DNA of 64,000 nt, taken from NCBI RefSeq assembly GCF_000341085.1, contig NZ_ANBA01000014.1:62001-126000 (forward strand). The letters are read 5' to 3'. The DNA comes from Nocardiopsis ganjiahuensis DSM 45031. Lineage in GTDB: Bacteria > Actinomycetota > Actinomycetes > Streptosporangiales > Streptosporangiaceae. Positions 1 through 8,755 of this stretch are shown here, piece after piece (position 1 is the first letter of the stretch; each line of letters begins with the position of its first letter). The notes under the pieces are model-generated. The model made no database searches. It was given only the letters and a program-made list of their open reading frames with translations, and was not told where the DNA came from. Position numbers and translations under genes: made by a program.

Positions 1-241
1 CGCGGTAGGTCTGCCAGTCGCCCATCATCGCCTGTCCGAAGACGAAGACGAACAGCGTCACGAACATCACGGGCTGCAGCATCAGCCCGAAGACCTCTTC
101 GGGGTTGGCCTTGATCTTCAGGACACTGCGCCAGGCGAGCTGGAGCCCGTGCTGGACGGCGGTCAGAGGGGTGATGCGAACCGGGGCCACCAGCTCGCCT
201 CCCCGCGGTGCCGACCTCGGCCGGGTCGTCACGGCACTCAT
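1..241 (-). CDS. ABC-2 type transporter permease (DrrB-like), partial
   Basis: Only the N-terminal 80 residues are inside the window; the gene runs off the left edge. The visible part has a polar N-terminus, then a helix rich in Leu/Trp/Arg followed by a hydrophobic segment with repeated FVFVFG, which is how the membrane part of DrrB-family ABC-2 permeases begins. Its ATG overlaps the TGA of the upstream ATPase gene by four bases (ATGA), so the two are translationally coupled. By family, the permease would form the membrane channel of a drug or lipid exporter; the substrate cannot be told from sequence. Confidence 0.8.
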   Translation of the reverse strand, partial: MSAVTTRPRSAPRGGELVAPVRITPLTAVQHGLQLAWRSVLKIKANPEEVFGLMLQPVMFVTLFVFVFGQAMMGDWQTYR

Positions 242-1212
242 GCTGAGATCCCTTCGTTCGCGGGCCGGCCCGCGGTCTCGTCCTCGGCGGTGTGGCCGGT
301 CAGGGCGAGGAAGACCTCGTCCAGGCTCGGCCTGCGCAGGGAGAGCTCGGCGACGGCCACGCCCTGTTCGTCCAGGCGGCGCACGGTCTCGGGCAGGACG
401 CCCGAGTCGGTGACCGGGACGCTGACGAGCAGCCCGTCCGTCGTCACCGGTGTGCTGGTGACGGCCTCGACGATCCGCGAGGCCAGCGGCAGCTGTGCGG
501 GGTCGACGGTGCGCAGCTGCAGCACCTGGTCGCCCGCGCGGTTCTTCAGCTCCTCGGGGGTGCCCCGGCTGATCACCCGGCCGTGGTCCAGGACCATGAT
601 GTCGTCGGCGAGCTGGTCGGCCTCCTCCAGGTACTGGGTGGTGAGCAGCACGGTCACGCCGTCGCTCACCAGCCCGCGCACGACCTCCCACAGGCCGATG
701 CGGCTGTGCGGGTCCAGGCCCGTGGTCGGCTCGTCCAGGTACAGCAGGGCGGGGCGGCCCACCAGGCTCGCCGCCAGGTCCAGGCGGCGGCGCATGCCAC
801 CGGAGTAGGTCTTGGCGGGGCGGTCGGCGGCGTCGGACAGCCCGAAGCGCTCCAGCAGCTCCTTGGCCCTGGCCCGGGCGTCGGTGCGGCCGAACCCGAG
901 CAGGCGGGCGATGAGCACGAGGTTCTGGGTACCGGTCAGTTCGGCGTCGACCGCCGCGTACTGGCCGGTCAGGCCGATCTGGCGACGGACCTCGTGCGGC
1001 TGGCTCACCACGTCGAAGCCGCCGACGGTGGCGTGGCCCGCGTCGGGTCTGAGCAGTGTGGAGAGAATGCGGACGGTCGTCGTCTTCCCGGACCCGTTGG
1101 GCCCCAGGACGCCCAGCACGGCTCCCGACTTGGCAGTCAGGTCCACGCCGTCAAGGGCCGTCTTGCCCTTGAAGCGCTTGACCAGACCCTCCGCGCGGAT
1201 GGCGTCAGTCAT
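238..1212 (-). CDS. Daunorubicin-resistance-type ABC transporter ATP-binding protein (DrrA family)
   Basis: A 324-residue cytoplasmic ATPase that powers the neighbouring permease. Visible motifs are Walker A (GPNGSGKTTT), the Q-loop (IGLTGQYAAVD), the signature YSGGMRRRL, Walker B (LLYLDEPTTGLD) and a switch His in the LLTTQYLEEAD region. The long C-terminal extension after the ATPase core is typical of DrrA-type proteins. I chose the ATG at 1212 because GGAGGATCAC lies directly before it; the reading frame stays open much further upstream but without a ribosome site. It overlaps the permease start by four bases. Export of a hydrophobic drug or self-made metabolite is the usual role of the family; no substrate gene is adjacent. 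Confidence 0.9.
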   Translation of the reverse strand: MTDAIRAEGLVKRFKGKTALDGVDLTAKSGAVLGVLGPNGSGKTTTVRILSTLLRPDAGHATVGGFDVVSQPHEVRRQIGLTGQYAAVDAELTGTQNLVLIARLLGFGRTDARARAKELLERFGLSDAADRPAKTYSGGMRRRLDLAASLVGRPALLYLDEPTTGLDPHSRIGLWEVVRGLVSDGVTVLLTTQYLEEADQLADDIMVLDHGRVISRGTPEELKNRAGDQVLQLRTVDPAQLPLASRIVEAVTSTPVTTDGLLVSVPVTDSGVLPETVRRLDEQGVAVAELSLRRPSLDEVFLALTGHTAEDETAGRPANEGISA

Positions 1213-1339
1213 GTGATCCTCCGTTTCAACGTCTGTCCCCAAGTGTGCCGACCTGCACTGACAGAACGCTGACAGACCGGTTCGCCCCCTCCTGACAGCA
1301 TCCGCGTACACGCTTGTCAGGGGGTGAAGCCCTACACTC

Positions 1340-1930
1340 GTGCACGTGATGAACACCCCGCCCCACGACGCCATTCCTCCTTCGGGGGAGTCCCCTGAAC
1401 CGCCCGGATCGGCCGGGGTCGCGCGACTGCGGCCACCGCTGCGGAGGGTGAGCGGACGCGCGATCGGGGTGTGGACCCTGCGGCTGCTCTTCGGGGCGGT
1501 CTTCAACCTGGTCGTGCTGAGCCTGATCGCCTGGGCCGCCGGTTCGGCCCCCTGGGGATGGATTCCGGACCGGGTCTCGGAGAACGCCTGGATGCTGCCG
1601 GTCGCCTACTCCGTGTACGCACTGGCCAAGATCGCGATCGTGCCGTCCTGGCGCTACCGGGTCCACCGCTGGGAGGTCGGCGACGACGTCATCTACACCC
1701 GGGTGGGGTGGATCAGCCGGGCCTGGCAGCTGGTCCCGGTCAACCGGCTCCAGACCGTGGACCACACCCAGGGCTGGCTGGAGCGGATCTTCGACGTGGC
1801 CACGCTGAAGGTCCAGACCGCCTCCTACGCCGGCTCCTCGACCATCGAGGGGTTGGACTCCGAAGAGGCGCGCAGGCTCAGCGAGGAGCTGGCCGTGCGC
1901 GCCGGGACCCTGCGGGACGACGCGACCTGA
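1340..1930 (+). CDS. Bacterial PH-domain membrane protein, short (YdbS-like)
   Basis: A 196-residue protein with a Pro-rich cytoplasmic N-terminus, two hydrophobic segments (about residues 44-68 and 82-97), and a C-terminal bacterial pleckstrin-homology (bPH2) domain containing the YRVHRWEVGDDVIYTRVG strand pair and the VPVNRLQTVDHTQG element. In Bacillus the YdbS/YdbT pair has been linked to antimicrobial-peptide resistance; a conserved molecular function is not established. The start may be GTG 1340 or ATG 1349. Its TGA overlaps the ATG of the next, longer PH-domain gene by one base (TGATG), so the pair is an operon. Confidence 0.8.
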   Translation: MHVMNTPPHDAIPPSGESPEPPGSAGVARLRPPLRRVSGRAIGVWTLRLLFGAVFNLVVLSLIAWAAGSAPWGWIPDRVSENAWMLPVAYSVYALAKIAIVPSWRYRVHRWEVGDDVIYTRVGWISRAWQLVPVNRLQTVDHTQGWLERIFDVATLKVQTASYAGSSTIEGLDSEEARRLSEELAVRAGTLRDDAT

Positions 1931-3909
1931 TGGACCGAGAGCACGGACAGCACGAACCCGACCCGGACCGCTCCGGCCCCGCCGCCTCCGAGCCGGACGC
2001 TCCCGGTGACGGGGGAGCGGGCGGTTGGGTCGCGCCGGGCAGCACCCCCTCCGGGGCGCTGCCCGAGCCCCACACGGGCCAGTGGTCCCCGCCCGCCTCC
2101 GAACCGGGACCGGGGACCGCGCCCCGGGCCCCGCAGGGCAGACCACCGCATCCGGGGCACCACGTGCCCCCGGACGGGGGTGACCGGGCCCAGGGGCAGC
2201 CCTCCACCGAGGGGCAGCCCCGCTCCTGGTGGGGCGAGGACTCCGGGGGCGCCCACGCCCCCGTCGTCGGTTTCGGCGAGGAGAGCGCCCACCAGCTCAG
2301 CCCGCGCAGCATGGTCGTCGGGCCGATCAACCAGCTCAGGAGCCTCCTGCTGCCCGTCCTCGCCGGTCTGGTGGTCGGCGGGTTCAACCCCTGGCTGCTG
2401 ACCGCCACCGGGTTGGGTGTCGTCGCGCTCCTCATCGGCGGGCTCGTCACGTGGAAGACCTTCCGCTACGAGGTGGGCGAGGAGCGGATCGAGATCCGCA
2501 AGGGCCTGATCCGGCGTTCGCGGCGCACCATCCCGCTGGAACGGGTCCGGGGCGTGGACGTCACCAGCACCCTCCTGCACCGGATGCTGGGTGTGGCCGT
2601 GGTCCGGATCGAGGCGGCCGCCGGTTCGGTCGGAGACACCGAGGACGGAAAGCTCGACGCCGTCTCGGCGGAGGAGGCCGAGCGGCTGCGCCGGGTCCTG
2701 CTGCACCGCAAGGCCGTGCTCACGGAACGGGGTACGCCGCAGGGGCAGGGCGTACGGGAGGAGAGGGACACCGGGGAGGGCGAGGACGTCCGGGACGGGG
2801 GCGGCCCCGGGGGATCAGGCACCTCCGGGCCCGAGGGCCGCGACGGCGCCGGGTCCCCGCTCCCGGCGGGCGCCGTCCCGACCGCGGCCCAGGACACCGA
2901 CGGCGCCGACGACACCGTCACCCACTTCACGATGCCCGGGAGCTGGTACCTGTACGGGGCGCTCAGCATCGGGTACCTGCTGACCCCGTTCGTGGTCCTG
3001 GCGACCCTGTTCGGCATGGTCCAGCAGTCGGCGGGGGAGATGGCCACCGACTTCTTCGTCGACTGGGTGACCACCGCCGACCGGGCCTTCCTCGTCCTCT
3101 TCGGGACGGTGTCCGTCGCAGTGCTGGTGCTGTTGATGCCGGTGTTCGCCGTGGTCTCCTACGCACTCACCCACTGGGGGTTCTCCCTGCGGGACCGGGA
3201 CGGTTCCCTGGTCGCCGAGCGCGGCCTGTTCACCCGGCGCAGCGTCACCCTGGAGAAGCGGCGCATCCGCGGGTACGAACTGCTGGACAACCCCCTCGAA
3301 CGCACTCGCGGGGCCGTGGGGCTGCGCGCCATCGTCACCGGCCTGGGGGACGCCGCCACCCGCGCGGTCCTGCTGCCGGTCGGTCCGCGGTCGCGGGTGG
3401 AACCGGTGGTGGACCGGGCCCTGGCCCTGTTCCGGGGGCCGCTGACCCGCCACCCCCGGGCGGCGCTGTACCGGCGCCTGATCCGCTCCGTGCTGCCCTT
3501 CGCCGGGGTGGCGGCCGCGGCGGCCGTCCTGGACGTCACCTGGCTGGCGGTGGTCGCCGGGATCCTGGCCCTGCTGGGGGTTCCGCTCGGTGTCGACCGC
3601 TACCGCTCACTGGGGCACGGTTACGACGGTGAGCGCGTGAGTGTGCGTTCGGGCTCGCTGTCGCGTTCACAGGCCACGGTGGAGCGGTCGGCGGTGATCG
3701 GCTGGACCTGGACCCAGACCCTCTTCCAGCGCCGGTCCTCCCTCGCCGACCTCCAGGTCACCGTGGGGGCGGGCAAGGGCGGCTACACCGCGATGGACGC
3801 CTCACTGGACGAGTCCGTGGACTTCGCCGCGCGGATCACCCCCGAGATGGTCCGCCCCTTCCTGGCCACGGACGAGGACGGCCGGGACCGGGACGGCGAC
3901 CGGGCCTGA
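1930..3909 (+). CDS. Bacterial PH-domain membrane protein, long, three PH units (YdbT-like)
   Basis: A 659-residue protein. The first ~115 residues are Pro/Gly/Glu-rich and probably disordered. After that come a hydrophobic hairpin and a first PH unit (FRYEVGEERIEIRKGL, PLERVRGVDV), a second charged low-complexity linker, two more membrane segments, a second PH unit (HWGFSLRDRDGSLVAERGL, KRRIRGYELL), another membrane pair, and a third PH unit near the C-terminus (SVRSGSLSRSQATVERSAV). This triple arrangement matches YdbT-type proteins. It starts at the ATG overlapping the stop of the short PH gene. It ends just before a strong convergent hairpin. The role is probably envelope-associated; no enzyme motif is present. 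Confidence 0.8.
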   Translation: MDREHGQHEPDPDRSGPAASEPDAPGDGGAGGWVAPGSTPSGALPEPHTGQWSPPASEPGPGTAPRAPQGRPPHPGHHVPPDGGDRAQGQPSTEGQPRSWWGEDSGGAHAPVVGFGEESAHQLSPRSMVVGPINQLRSLLLPVLAGLVVGGFNPWLLTATGLGVVALLIGGLVTWKTFRYEVGEERIEIRKGLIRRSRRTIPLERVRGVDVTSTLLHRMLGVAVVRIEAAAGSVGDTEDGKLDAVSAEEAERLRRVLLHRKAVLTERGTPQGQGVREERDTGEGEDVRDGGGPGGSGTSGPEGRDGAGSPLPAGAVPTAAQDTDGADDTVTHFTMPGSWYLYGALSIGYLLTPFVVLATLFGMVQQSAGEMATDFFVDWVTTADRAFLVLFGTVSVAVLVLLMPVFAVVSYALTHWGFSLRDRDGSLVAERGLFTRRSVTLEKRRIRGYELLDNPLERTRGAVGLRAIVTGLGDAATRAVLLPVGPRSRVEPVVDRALALFRGPLTRHPRAALYRRLIRSVLPFAGVAAAAAVLDVTWLAVVAGILALLGVPLGVDRYRSLGHGYDGERVSVRSGSLSRSQATVERSAVIGWTWTQTLFQRRSSLADLQVTVGAGKGGYTAMDASLDESVDFAARITPEMVRPFLATDEDGRDRDGDRA

Positions 3910-3937
3910 GGGCGGGGGAGAACCCCCGGGAACGCAA

Positions 3938-3968
3938 GGAGGGCGGTCGCGCACGGCGACCGCCCTCC
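3938..3968. terminator. Bidirectional hairpin terminator
   Basis: A perfect 13-bp stem (3938-3950 with 3956-3968) around a 5-nt loop lies between two convergent genes, the long PH-domain gene and sepH. There is no T-tract, which is usual in high-GC actinomycetes. Confidence 0.75.
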
Positions 3969-4030
3969 CCTGTCGTCACTGCTCCCGGCGTTCCGGACCC
4001 CGAGTCCGAAGCGCCGGGGCGCTCAGAGGT

Positions 4031-5491
4031 TCACTCGTTCTTCTTCGAACCGAACATGATCTCGTCCCAGGACGGCACCGAGGCGCGGCGCCCCCGGCCC
4101 TTGCGCTTGGCCGGGCCGCCGCTGGGAGAGCCGTTGGCCGCTGCCGGAATCGCCGGGGCCGTGGGCGGCTGTTCGGCGGCGCGGCGCGGAGTGCCCTTGT
4201 CGGTGAGGTCGATGGTGGCGCGGCGGCGGCGCGGGCGCTGCTGCCCGGGGTCCTCCGTGTCCGGGGCCGCCTCCTCCGGTTCGGCCTGGGGAGCGGGCGC
4301 GGGTGCGGGCCGGGTGTCCAGCCAGTCCGGTGCGGCGGGCGGTTCGGGCCTCTGCCGGGGTTCGGGCTGGCGCGGTTCGGTGCGCTCCGGGGTCTCGTAG
4401 GCGGCGGGCTCGGTCTCCTCGAAGGCGTGCCTGCGGGGCTCGGGCCGCTGGGGCTCGGGCCGGCGGGGTTCGTACTGCTGGTGCTCGGGACGTGCGGGAT
4501 GCGCTTCGGCCGGATCGGCGAACCGCTGGTGGACCGGCTCGGGCCGGGGCGCGGCGGGCCGCGGGGTCTCCGGCCGGGGCGCCGCGGGCGGTGCCTCGTT
4601 CCGCCGCTCCGCGAACCTCTCACTGGGCCGTTCGAGGGGCCTGCGGTGCGGGGGCTCCTGGTGCTGCGGCTCCTGCCGGTGGCGTTCCTCGCGGAGCGGG
4701 ACGCCGAACTGGTCGGTCTCGGGCCGGCGGGCGACGGGGCGCAGCGGTTCGTCCAACGGCGTGTCCTGCGCGGGCGACAGGCGGCGCGGGGCGACGTGGT
4801 CAGGACGTCGCTCGGCGGCGGACTGTGCGTCCAGGCGGGGCAAATCGGTGGTGGCCTCGCTGCGGCGCGGGGCGAAGGGGGTGACGTTCGCCCCGGCTGC
4901 GGGGACCGCGTCCAGGGGCTCGTTGGAGGAGAACCGGGTGGCCTCCTCGTCGGCGGGGGTGACGCTGTTGTGTCTGGGCTCGTACAGCCAGTGGGCGACG
5001 CGCTCGTCGCCGCCGTGCAGGAAGACGAGCTTGAGCTGCCAGGAGCGGTCCTCCCGCTTCCACGAGTCCCACACCGCGTCGCCGGTCTCCAGCTGGTGGG
5101 CACCGATTCGCTTGGTGACCACTTCCTCCAGGGAGGGGCCCGGGGCGGCGTCGCCGTGTGAGCGCACGGTGGCGCGCTGGGCCTGCTGCGCGATGTACTC
5201 GCGCTCCTGGAGGACGGGTCCCTCGAACCAGCGAACCCGTTCGATGGGTATCCCGGAGATCTCGGAGATGGCCTCCGCGGTCTCGCCGGACCGGATGCGG
5301 GCCTGGATTTCCTTGGGGCGCAACGGATTCTCCACTTCGATCTCGTACTGGCCGAGCCGGGAGAACTGGCCGCGTACTGCGGCACGGAGGCGGTCGTCGA
5401 CGGGCAGCATGAAGCGGGTGCCACGGCCGGTGCTGGCGAGCACCAGGTAGGTGCCGTCCTCACTCACAGCCACGAGGCGAAGCTCGTGCAT
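4031..5491 (-). CDS. sepH: Septation protein SepH (DUF3071)
   Basis: A 486-residue cell-division regulator. The N-terminal DUF3071 domain (about residues 1-170, with MHELRLVAVSEDG and a helix-turn-helix-like segment PKEIQARIRSGETAEAIS around 47-65) is followed by a long Pro/Arg/Glu-rich disordered linker and a short conserved C-terminal tail containing WDEIMFG. In Streptomyces and Mycobacterium SepH binds FtsZ and stimulates its assembly; that is literature knowledge, while the domain layout is seen here. The start is the ATG at 5491, preceded by GGGAGGGCG. It converges on the PH-domain operon with a shared terminator. Confidence 0.92.
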   Translation of the reverse strand: MHELRLVAVSEDGTYLVLASTGRGTRFMLPVDDRLRAAVRGQFSRLGQYEIEVENPLRPKEIQARIRSGETAEAISEISGIPIERVRWFEGPVLQEREYIAQQAQRATVRSHGDAAPGPSLEEVVTKRIGAHQLETGDAVWDSWKREDRSWQLKLVFLHGGDERVAHWLYEPRHNSVTPADEEATRFSSNEPLDAVPAAGANVTPFAPRRSEATTDLPRLDAQSAAERRPDHVAPRRLSPAQDTPLDEPLRPVARRPETDQFGVPLREERHRQEPQHQEPPHRRPLERPSERFAERRNEAPPAAPRPETPRPAAPRPEPVHQRFADPAEAHPARPEHQQYEPRRPEPQRPEPRRHAFEETEPAAYETPERTEPRQPEPRQRPEPPAAPDWLDTRPAPAPAPQAEPEEAAPDTEDPGQQRPRRRRATIDLTDKGTPRRAAEQPPTAPAIPAAANGSPSGGPAKRKGRGRRASVPSWDEIMFGSKKNE

Positions 5492-6061
5492 CGCCCTCCC
5501 TTTCGCGTCCCGTCGAAGGTCGGTCCGGGCAGACCGTCCCCCGCGTTCTCCAAGTCTGGTCGGCCGACAACTGTTCGGCCAGTACCGCGCCCGGCATGTC
5601 CGAACTGTGCCCGCCTCCCGGCCCGTGGTGGGCACCACGGTGGGAGCCGCCCCGGGGTTCCGGGGCTCTTATGGTCGCTTCCGGTGCCAATCTTGACACG
5701 CTGAACCTTCCGCGACCGGGAGCGATCGTGGGGGAATGTCGCCGATCCCGTACGAAGGCTCCGCCGTGATGGTATCCCGGGTGCCCCGAATCACCCCAGG
5801 CCTGGGAAAAACTCCGATCTCGGGCCAGGTCCGAACATGATGCCCCTTGCCATCCGCAACTCGACACGCCGTTGGATGCCACACAGTGATCCTTCTAATT
5901 TCATGGCGTTATCAGCGGCCAGTCCCCCTTATGGTGAAGTCTCCATTGATGGGCGTTTTGTGATGTTTGGGGCTTGCGGGAGTGTCTGCCCCACCACACG
6001 CCCATCCCACGACCAGGAGCCCCGCCGCGCCCGAGCGCGGCCGACGAAGGGGGACGGCACG
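5492..6061. other. Divergent intergenic region without a recognised gene
   Basis: About 570 bases separate sepH (leftward) from the hypothetical membrane protein (rightward). AT-richer patches (around 5880-5970) suggest promoters for both. A TTGACA hexamer sits at 5694 on the + strand but lacks a well-placed -10 box. No coding signal with a ribosome site was found. Confidence 0.5.
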
Positions 6062-7144
6062 ATGCCAAGACCCGATCACGGGGACGAGTCCGAGGCGGAG
6101 GAGGACAAGAGCAGGAAGAAGCGCATCGACCTGAGCGTGGCGCAGGTCGCCGGAGCCGGTGTCGCCACTCTGACCGCCGCCACCCTGGCCTCCTACCTCA
6201 ACGTCTACGGGACCGTCATCGGCACCGGCGTCATGGCCGTGCTCAGCACCACCGCCGCCCCGGTGATCCAGCACTGGATCACCCGCAGCAGCGAGCAGGC
6301 CAGGGAACTGGCGGAGAAGAAGGCCGCGAGACAGGCCGGCGCGCAGGCCCTCGTCGAGGCCGAGGCCAACGCCGACCAGGTGGGGCTCGACACCGGCGCC
6401 ACCCGCGCCGCGGACCCCGACGCCCGCACCCCCTTCGGTTCCGACGCCGACGCCACCCGGACGATGGCCATGCCCGTGGTGGGGCGGGACCTGCCCGGCC
6501 GGACGGTCGCGCACGGCTTCGGCGACCCCGAGGACCCCACGGTGGTGGGCGGACCGGCCGCCGACGCCACCGAGCTCATGCCCCTGGTCGGTGACGGACC
6601 CGACGGTAGGGGGCACGGGGACACGGGCCACGGGGAGGACGTGGACGGCTTGGGCGAGGGGACCGGAGCCGAGCCGCCCAAGCGCAGTCGGCGTACCGCC
6701 GTCATCTCCGCCGCTGTGGTGTTCACCCTGGTCATGCTGGTGATCCTGGCCTTCGAGCTGCTGACCGGGCGTTCGCTGACCGCCTGGACCCAGGGGCAGG
6801 ACGAGTCCACCTCGCCCTCGTTGCTCGGCGGTCACTCCACCACGGAACAGGTCGAGGAGGAGGCCCCGGAGACCGAGGGGGAGGACCGGCCCCAGGGGGA
6901 GAACGACCCCGGAATCCGGGAACAGGGGACCGACGAGCCGGTCGACCCCGAACCCACCGCGCCCCCGGTCGAGCCCCAGCCCGAGGTTCCCGGCGGCGGA
7001 CAGACCGAGCCGACCGATCCGCCTGCGGGCGGAGAAGAGGAGCCGGTGGAACCGGGCGGCGGTGGCGAGGCGCCCGACACCGGCCAGGAGAACCAGCCCG
7101 AGGGCGACGCCCCGGCCGAACCCGCCCCGGCCCCCGCCGGCTGA
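6062..7144 (+). CDS. Hypothetical membrane protein with Pro/Glu-rich C-terminus
   Basis: A 360-residue protein of unknown function. After a short acidic/basic N-terminus there is a hydrophobic region (about residues 30-66, LSVAQVAGAGVATLTAATLA onward) that may form a membrane hairpin, then a charged Ala/Glu-rich stretch that could be helical, an acidic linker, one clear transmembrane helix (about residues 219-241) after a KRSRR basic cluster, and an extracytoplasmic tail of about 115 residues made almost entirely of Pro, Glu, Gly and Thr. I chose ATG 6062 because a purine-rich GAAGGGGGA lies 6-8 bases upstream; the longer open frame has no ribosome site. The last residues run into a bidirectional terminator. 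Confidence 0.75.
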   Translation: MPRPDHGDESEAEEDKSRKKRIDLSVAQVAGAGVATLTAATLASYLNVYGTVIGTGVMAVLSTTAAPVIQHWITRSSEQARELAEKKAARQAGAQALVEAEANADQVGLDTGATRAADPDARTPFGSDADATRTMAMPVVGRDLPGRTVAHGFGDPEDPTVVGGPAADATELMPLVGDGPDGRGHGDTGHGEDVDGLGEGTGAEPPKRSRRTAVISAAVVFTLVMLVILAFELLTGRSLTAWTQGQDESTSPSLLGGHSTTEQVEEEAPETEGEDRPQGENDPGIREQGTDEPVDPEPTAPPVEPQPEVPGGGQTEPTDPPAGGEEEPVEPGGGGEAPDTGQENQPEGDAPAEPAPAPAG

Positions 7145-7278
7145 GCCCCGGACGGACAGCGGCCCTCGGGGCCTACCGTCCGTGTGGCACACCCTCGCCG
7201 GGAGGTACCGTCCCTGGGGCACACCGTCTCCAGGACGCACGGCCCCTCCGGGAGGCGCGGTTCCCAGGACACGCGAAG

Positions 7279-7315
7279 CGGACCCCGGCCCCGCGTTCCC
7301 GAGGGCCGGGGTCCG
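7279..7315. terminator. Bidirectional hairpin terminator
   Basis: A perfect 13-bp stem (7279-7291 with 7303-7315) with an 11-nt loop lies between the convergent hypothetical membrane protein and flavoprotein oxidase genes. Confidence 0.75.
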
Positions 7316-7333
7316 TCGTATTGAGCGGGTCGG

Positions 7334-8632
7334 TCAGCCGAAGACCCGGTCCAGGTAGGCGTTGCCGAAGCGGCGCTGCGGATCCACCCGGTCCCGCACC
7401 GCGAGCGCGTCGCCCAGTCGCGGGTACACGCTCTCCAAGTAGGCGCGGTCGCGGGTGTGCATCTTGCCCCAGTGCGGCCGCCCGCCCACGGAGGTGAAGA
7501 CCGCCTCCAGGTCGGCGAAGTAGGACTCGTAGGGTGTCCCCTTGTACATGTGCACCGCCACGTAGGCGCTCTCCCGCTCGTAGGCGGTCGACAGCCACAC
7601 GTCGTCGGCCGGGGCGAACCGCACCTCCACGGGGAAGCTCACCCGGTGGTCCCCGCGGTCCACGATCGAGCGGGCCTCGCGCAGCACGTCCGCCAGGTGC
7701 TCGGCCGGGATCGCGTACTCCATCTCCACGAACCGCACGTCGCGCACCGTGGTGAACACCTTGTGCGAGACGTCGGTGTAGGTGCGTGCGGACAGCGCCC
7801 GCGAGCTGATCTGGTTCACCGCAGGGACCGCCGCCGGGAAGCGGCGGCACACCCGGTTGATCCGTTCGAAGAGGGTGTTGGACAGGAAGTCGTCGTCCAG
7901 CCAGCTCTTGAAGCCCGACAGCGGAGCCGCCGGCCCCTGGGAGATGTTGTTGCGCTTGGTGTTGGTGTTCCCGGTGTGGGGGAACCAGTAGAACTCGAAG
8001 TGGTCGTTCTCCGCGCGCAGTTCGGGGAGGCGCTCCAGCACCTCGTCCAGGGGCATGGGCTCCTCGCGGGCGTGGAGGAGGAACGCGGGGCGGACCGCCA
8101 TGGTCAGTGCCGTCACCACACCGAAGGCGCCCAGCCCCACGCGGGCCGCGTGGAACAGCTCCGGGTCCCGCTCGGCCGAGCACTCGACCACGGAGCCGTC
8201 GGCCAGCACCATTTCCAGCCCCACGACCTGACTGGCCAGACCGCCCGCGTCCCGACCGGTGCCGTGGGTGCCGGTCTGCACCGCCCCGGAGACGGTCTGC
8301 ACCGCGATGTCGCCCATGTTGGCCAGTGCCACACCGTGCGCGGCCAGCGCGTCGTTGAAGTCGCACAGGGGCAGCCCGGCCTCGACCGTGGCGGTGCCCG
8401 CCCCGGGGTCGATCGAGCGCACGCGGGTCAGGGAGGTGGGGGCCAGGAGCAGGCCGTCGGTGATGGCCACGTCCGTGAAGGAGTGGCCGGAGCCGACCAT
8501 GCGTACGCGCAGGTCCTCGGCGGCTGCGGAGGTGATCTCGGCGACGACCTCGCCGGTGTTGTTGGGGGCAGCCGTACGGCGGGGGCGGGCCTGGTGGGTG
8601 TCGGCCCAGGTGTGCCACAACACATCAGTCAT
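7334..8632 (-). CDS. FAD-linked oxidase, D-arabinono-1,4-lactone oxidase family
   Basis: A 432-residue flavoprotein of the VAO/PCMH fold. The N-terminal FAD-binding domain (about 20-185) carries the VGSGHSFTDVA pyrophosphate-binding loop and the GTHGTG and LGAFGVVT segments. The C-terminal ALO domain ends with HWGKMHTRDRAYL and PQRRFGNAYLDRVFG, as in sugar-1,4-lactone oxidases. The His of GSGHS sits where covalent flavin attachment occurs in relatives. The expected reaction is oxidation of a sugar lactone or related polyol with O2 or another acceptor; the exact substrate is unknown. It is divergent from the ferrochelatase gene. Confidence 0.85.
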   Translation of the reverse strand: MTDVLWHTWADTHQARPRRTAAPNNTGEVVAEITSAAAEDLRVRMVGSGHSFTDVAITDGLLLAPTSLTRVRSIDPGAGTATVEAGLPLCDFNDALAAHGVALANMGDIAVQTVSGAVQTGTHGTGRDAGGLASQVVGLEMVLADGSVVECSAERDPELFHAARVGLGAFGVVTALTMAVRPAFLLHAREEPMPLDEVLERLPELRAENDHFEFYWFPHTGNTNTKRNNISQGPAAPLSGFKSWLDDDFLSNTLFERINRVCRRFPAAVPAVNQISSRALSARTYTDVSHKVFTTVRDVRFVEMEYAIPAEHLADVLREARSIVDRGDHRVSFPVEVRFAPADDVWLSTAYERESAYVAVHMYKGTPYESYFADLEAVFTSVGGRPHWGKMHTRDRAYLESVYPRLGDALAVRDRVDPQRRFGNAYLDRVFG

Positions 8633-8755
8633 GTCGCGACATTACCGATCAGTCACTTGTGTGGCCAGAGCGGAAGTGGCCCTGGTCACGGAAGGTACGA
8701 AAGTCCCACGACATGGCCCGGGGTCGGATCGAGGAGGCCCCGGGGAGCTGGTTTC

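Noticed and set aside
1..1212. DrrAB exporter as part of the enediyne cluster
   Set aside because: It is 27 kb away with many housekeeping genes between; there is no evidence of linkage.
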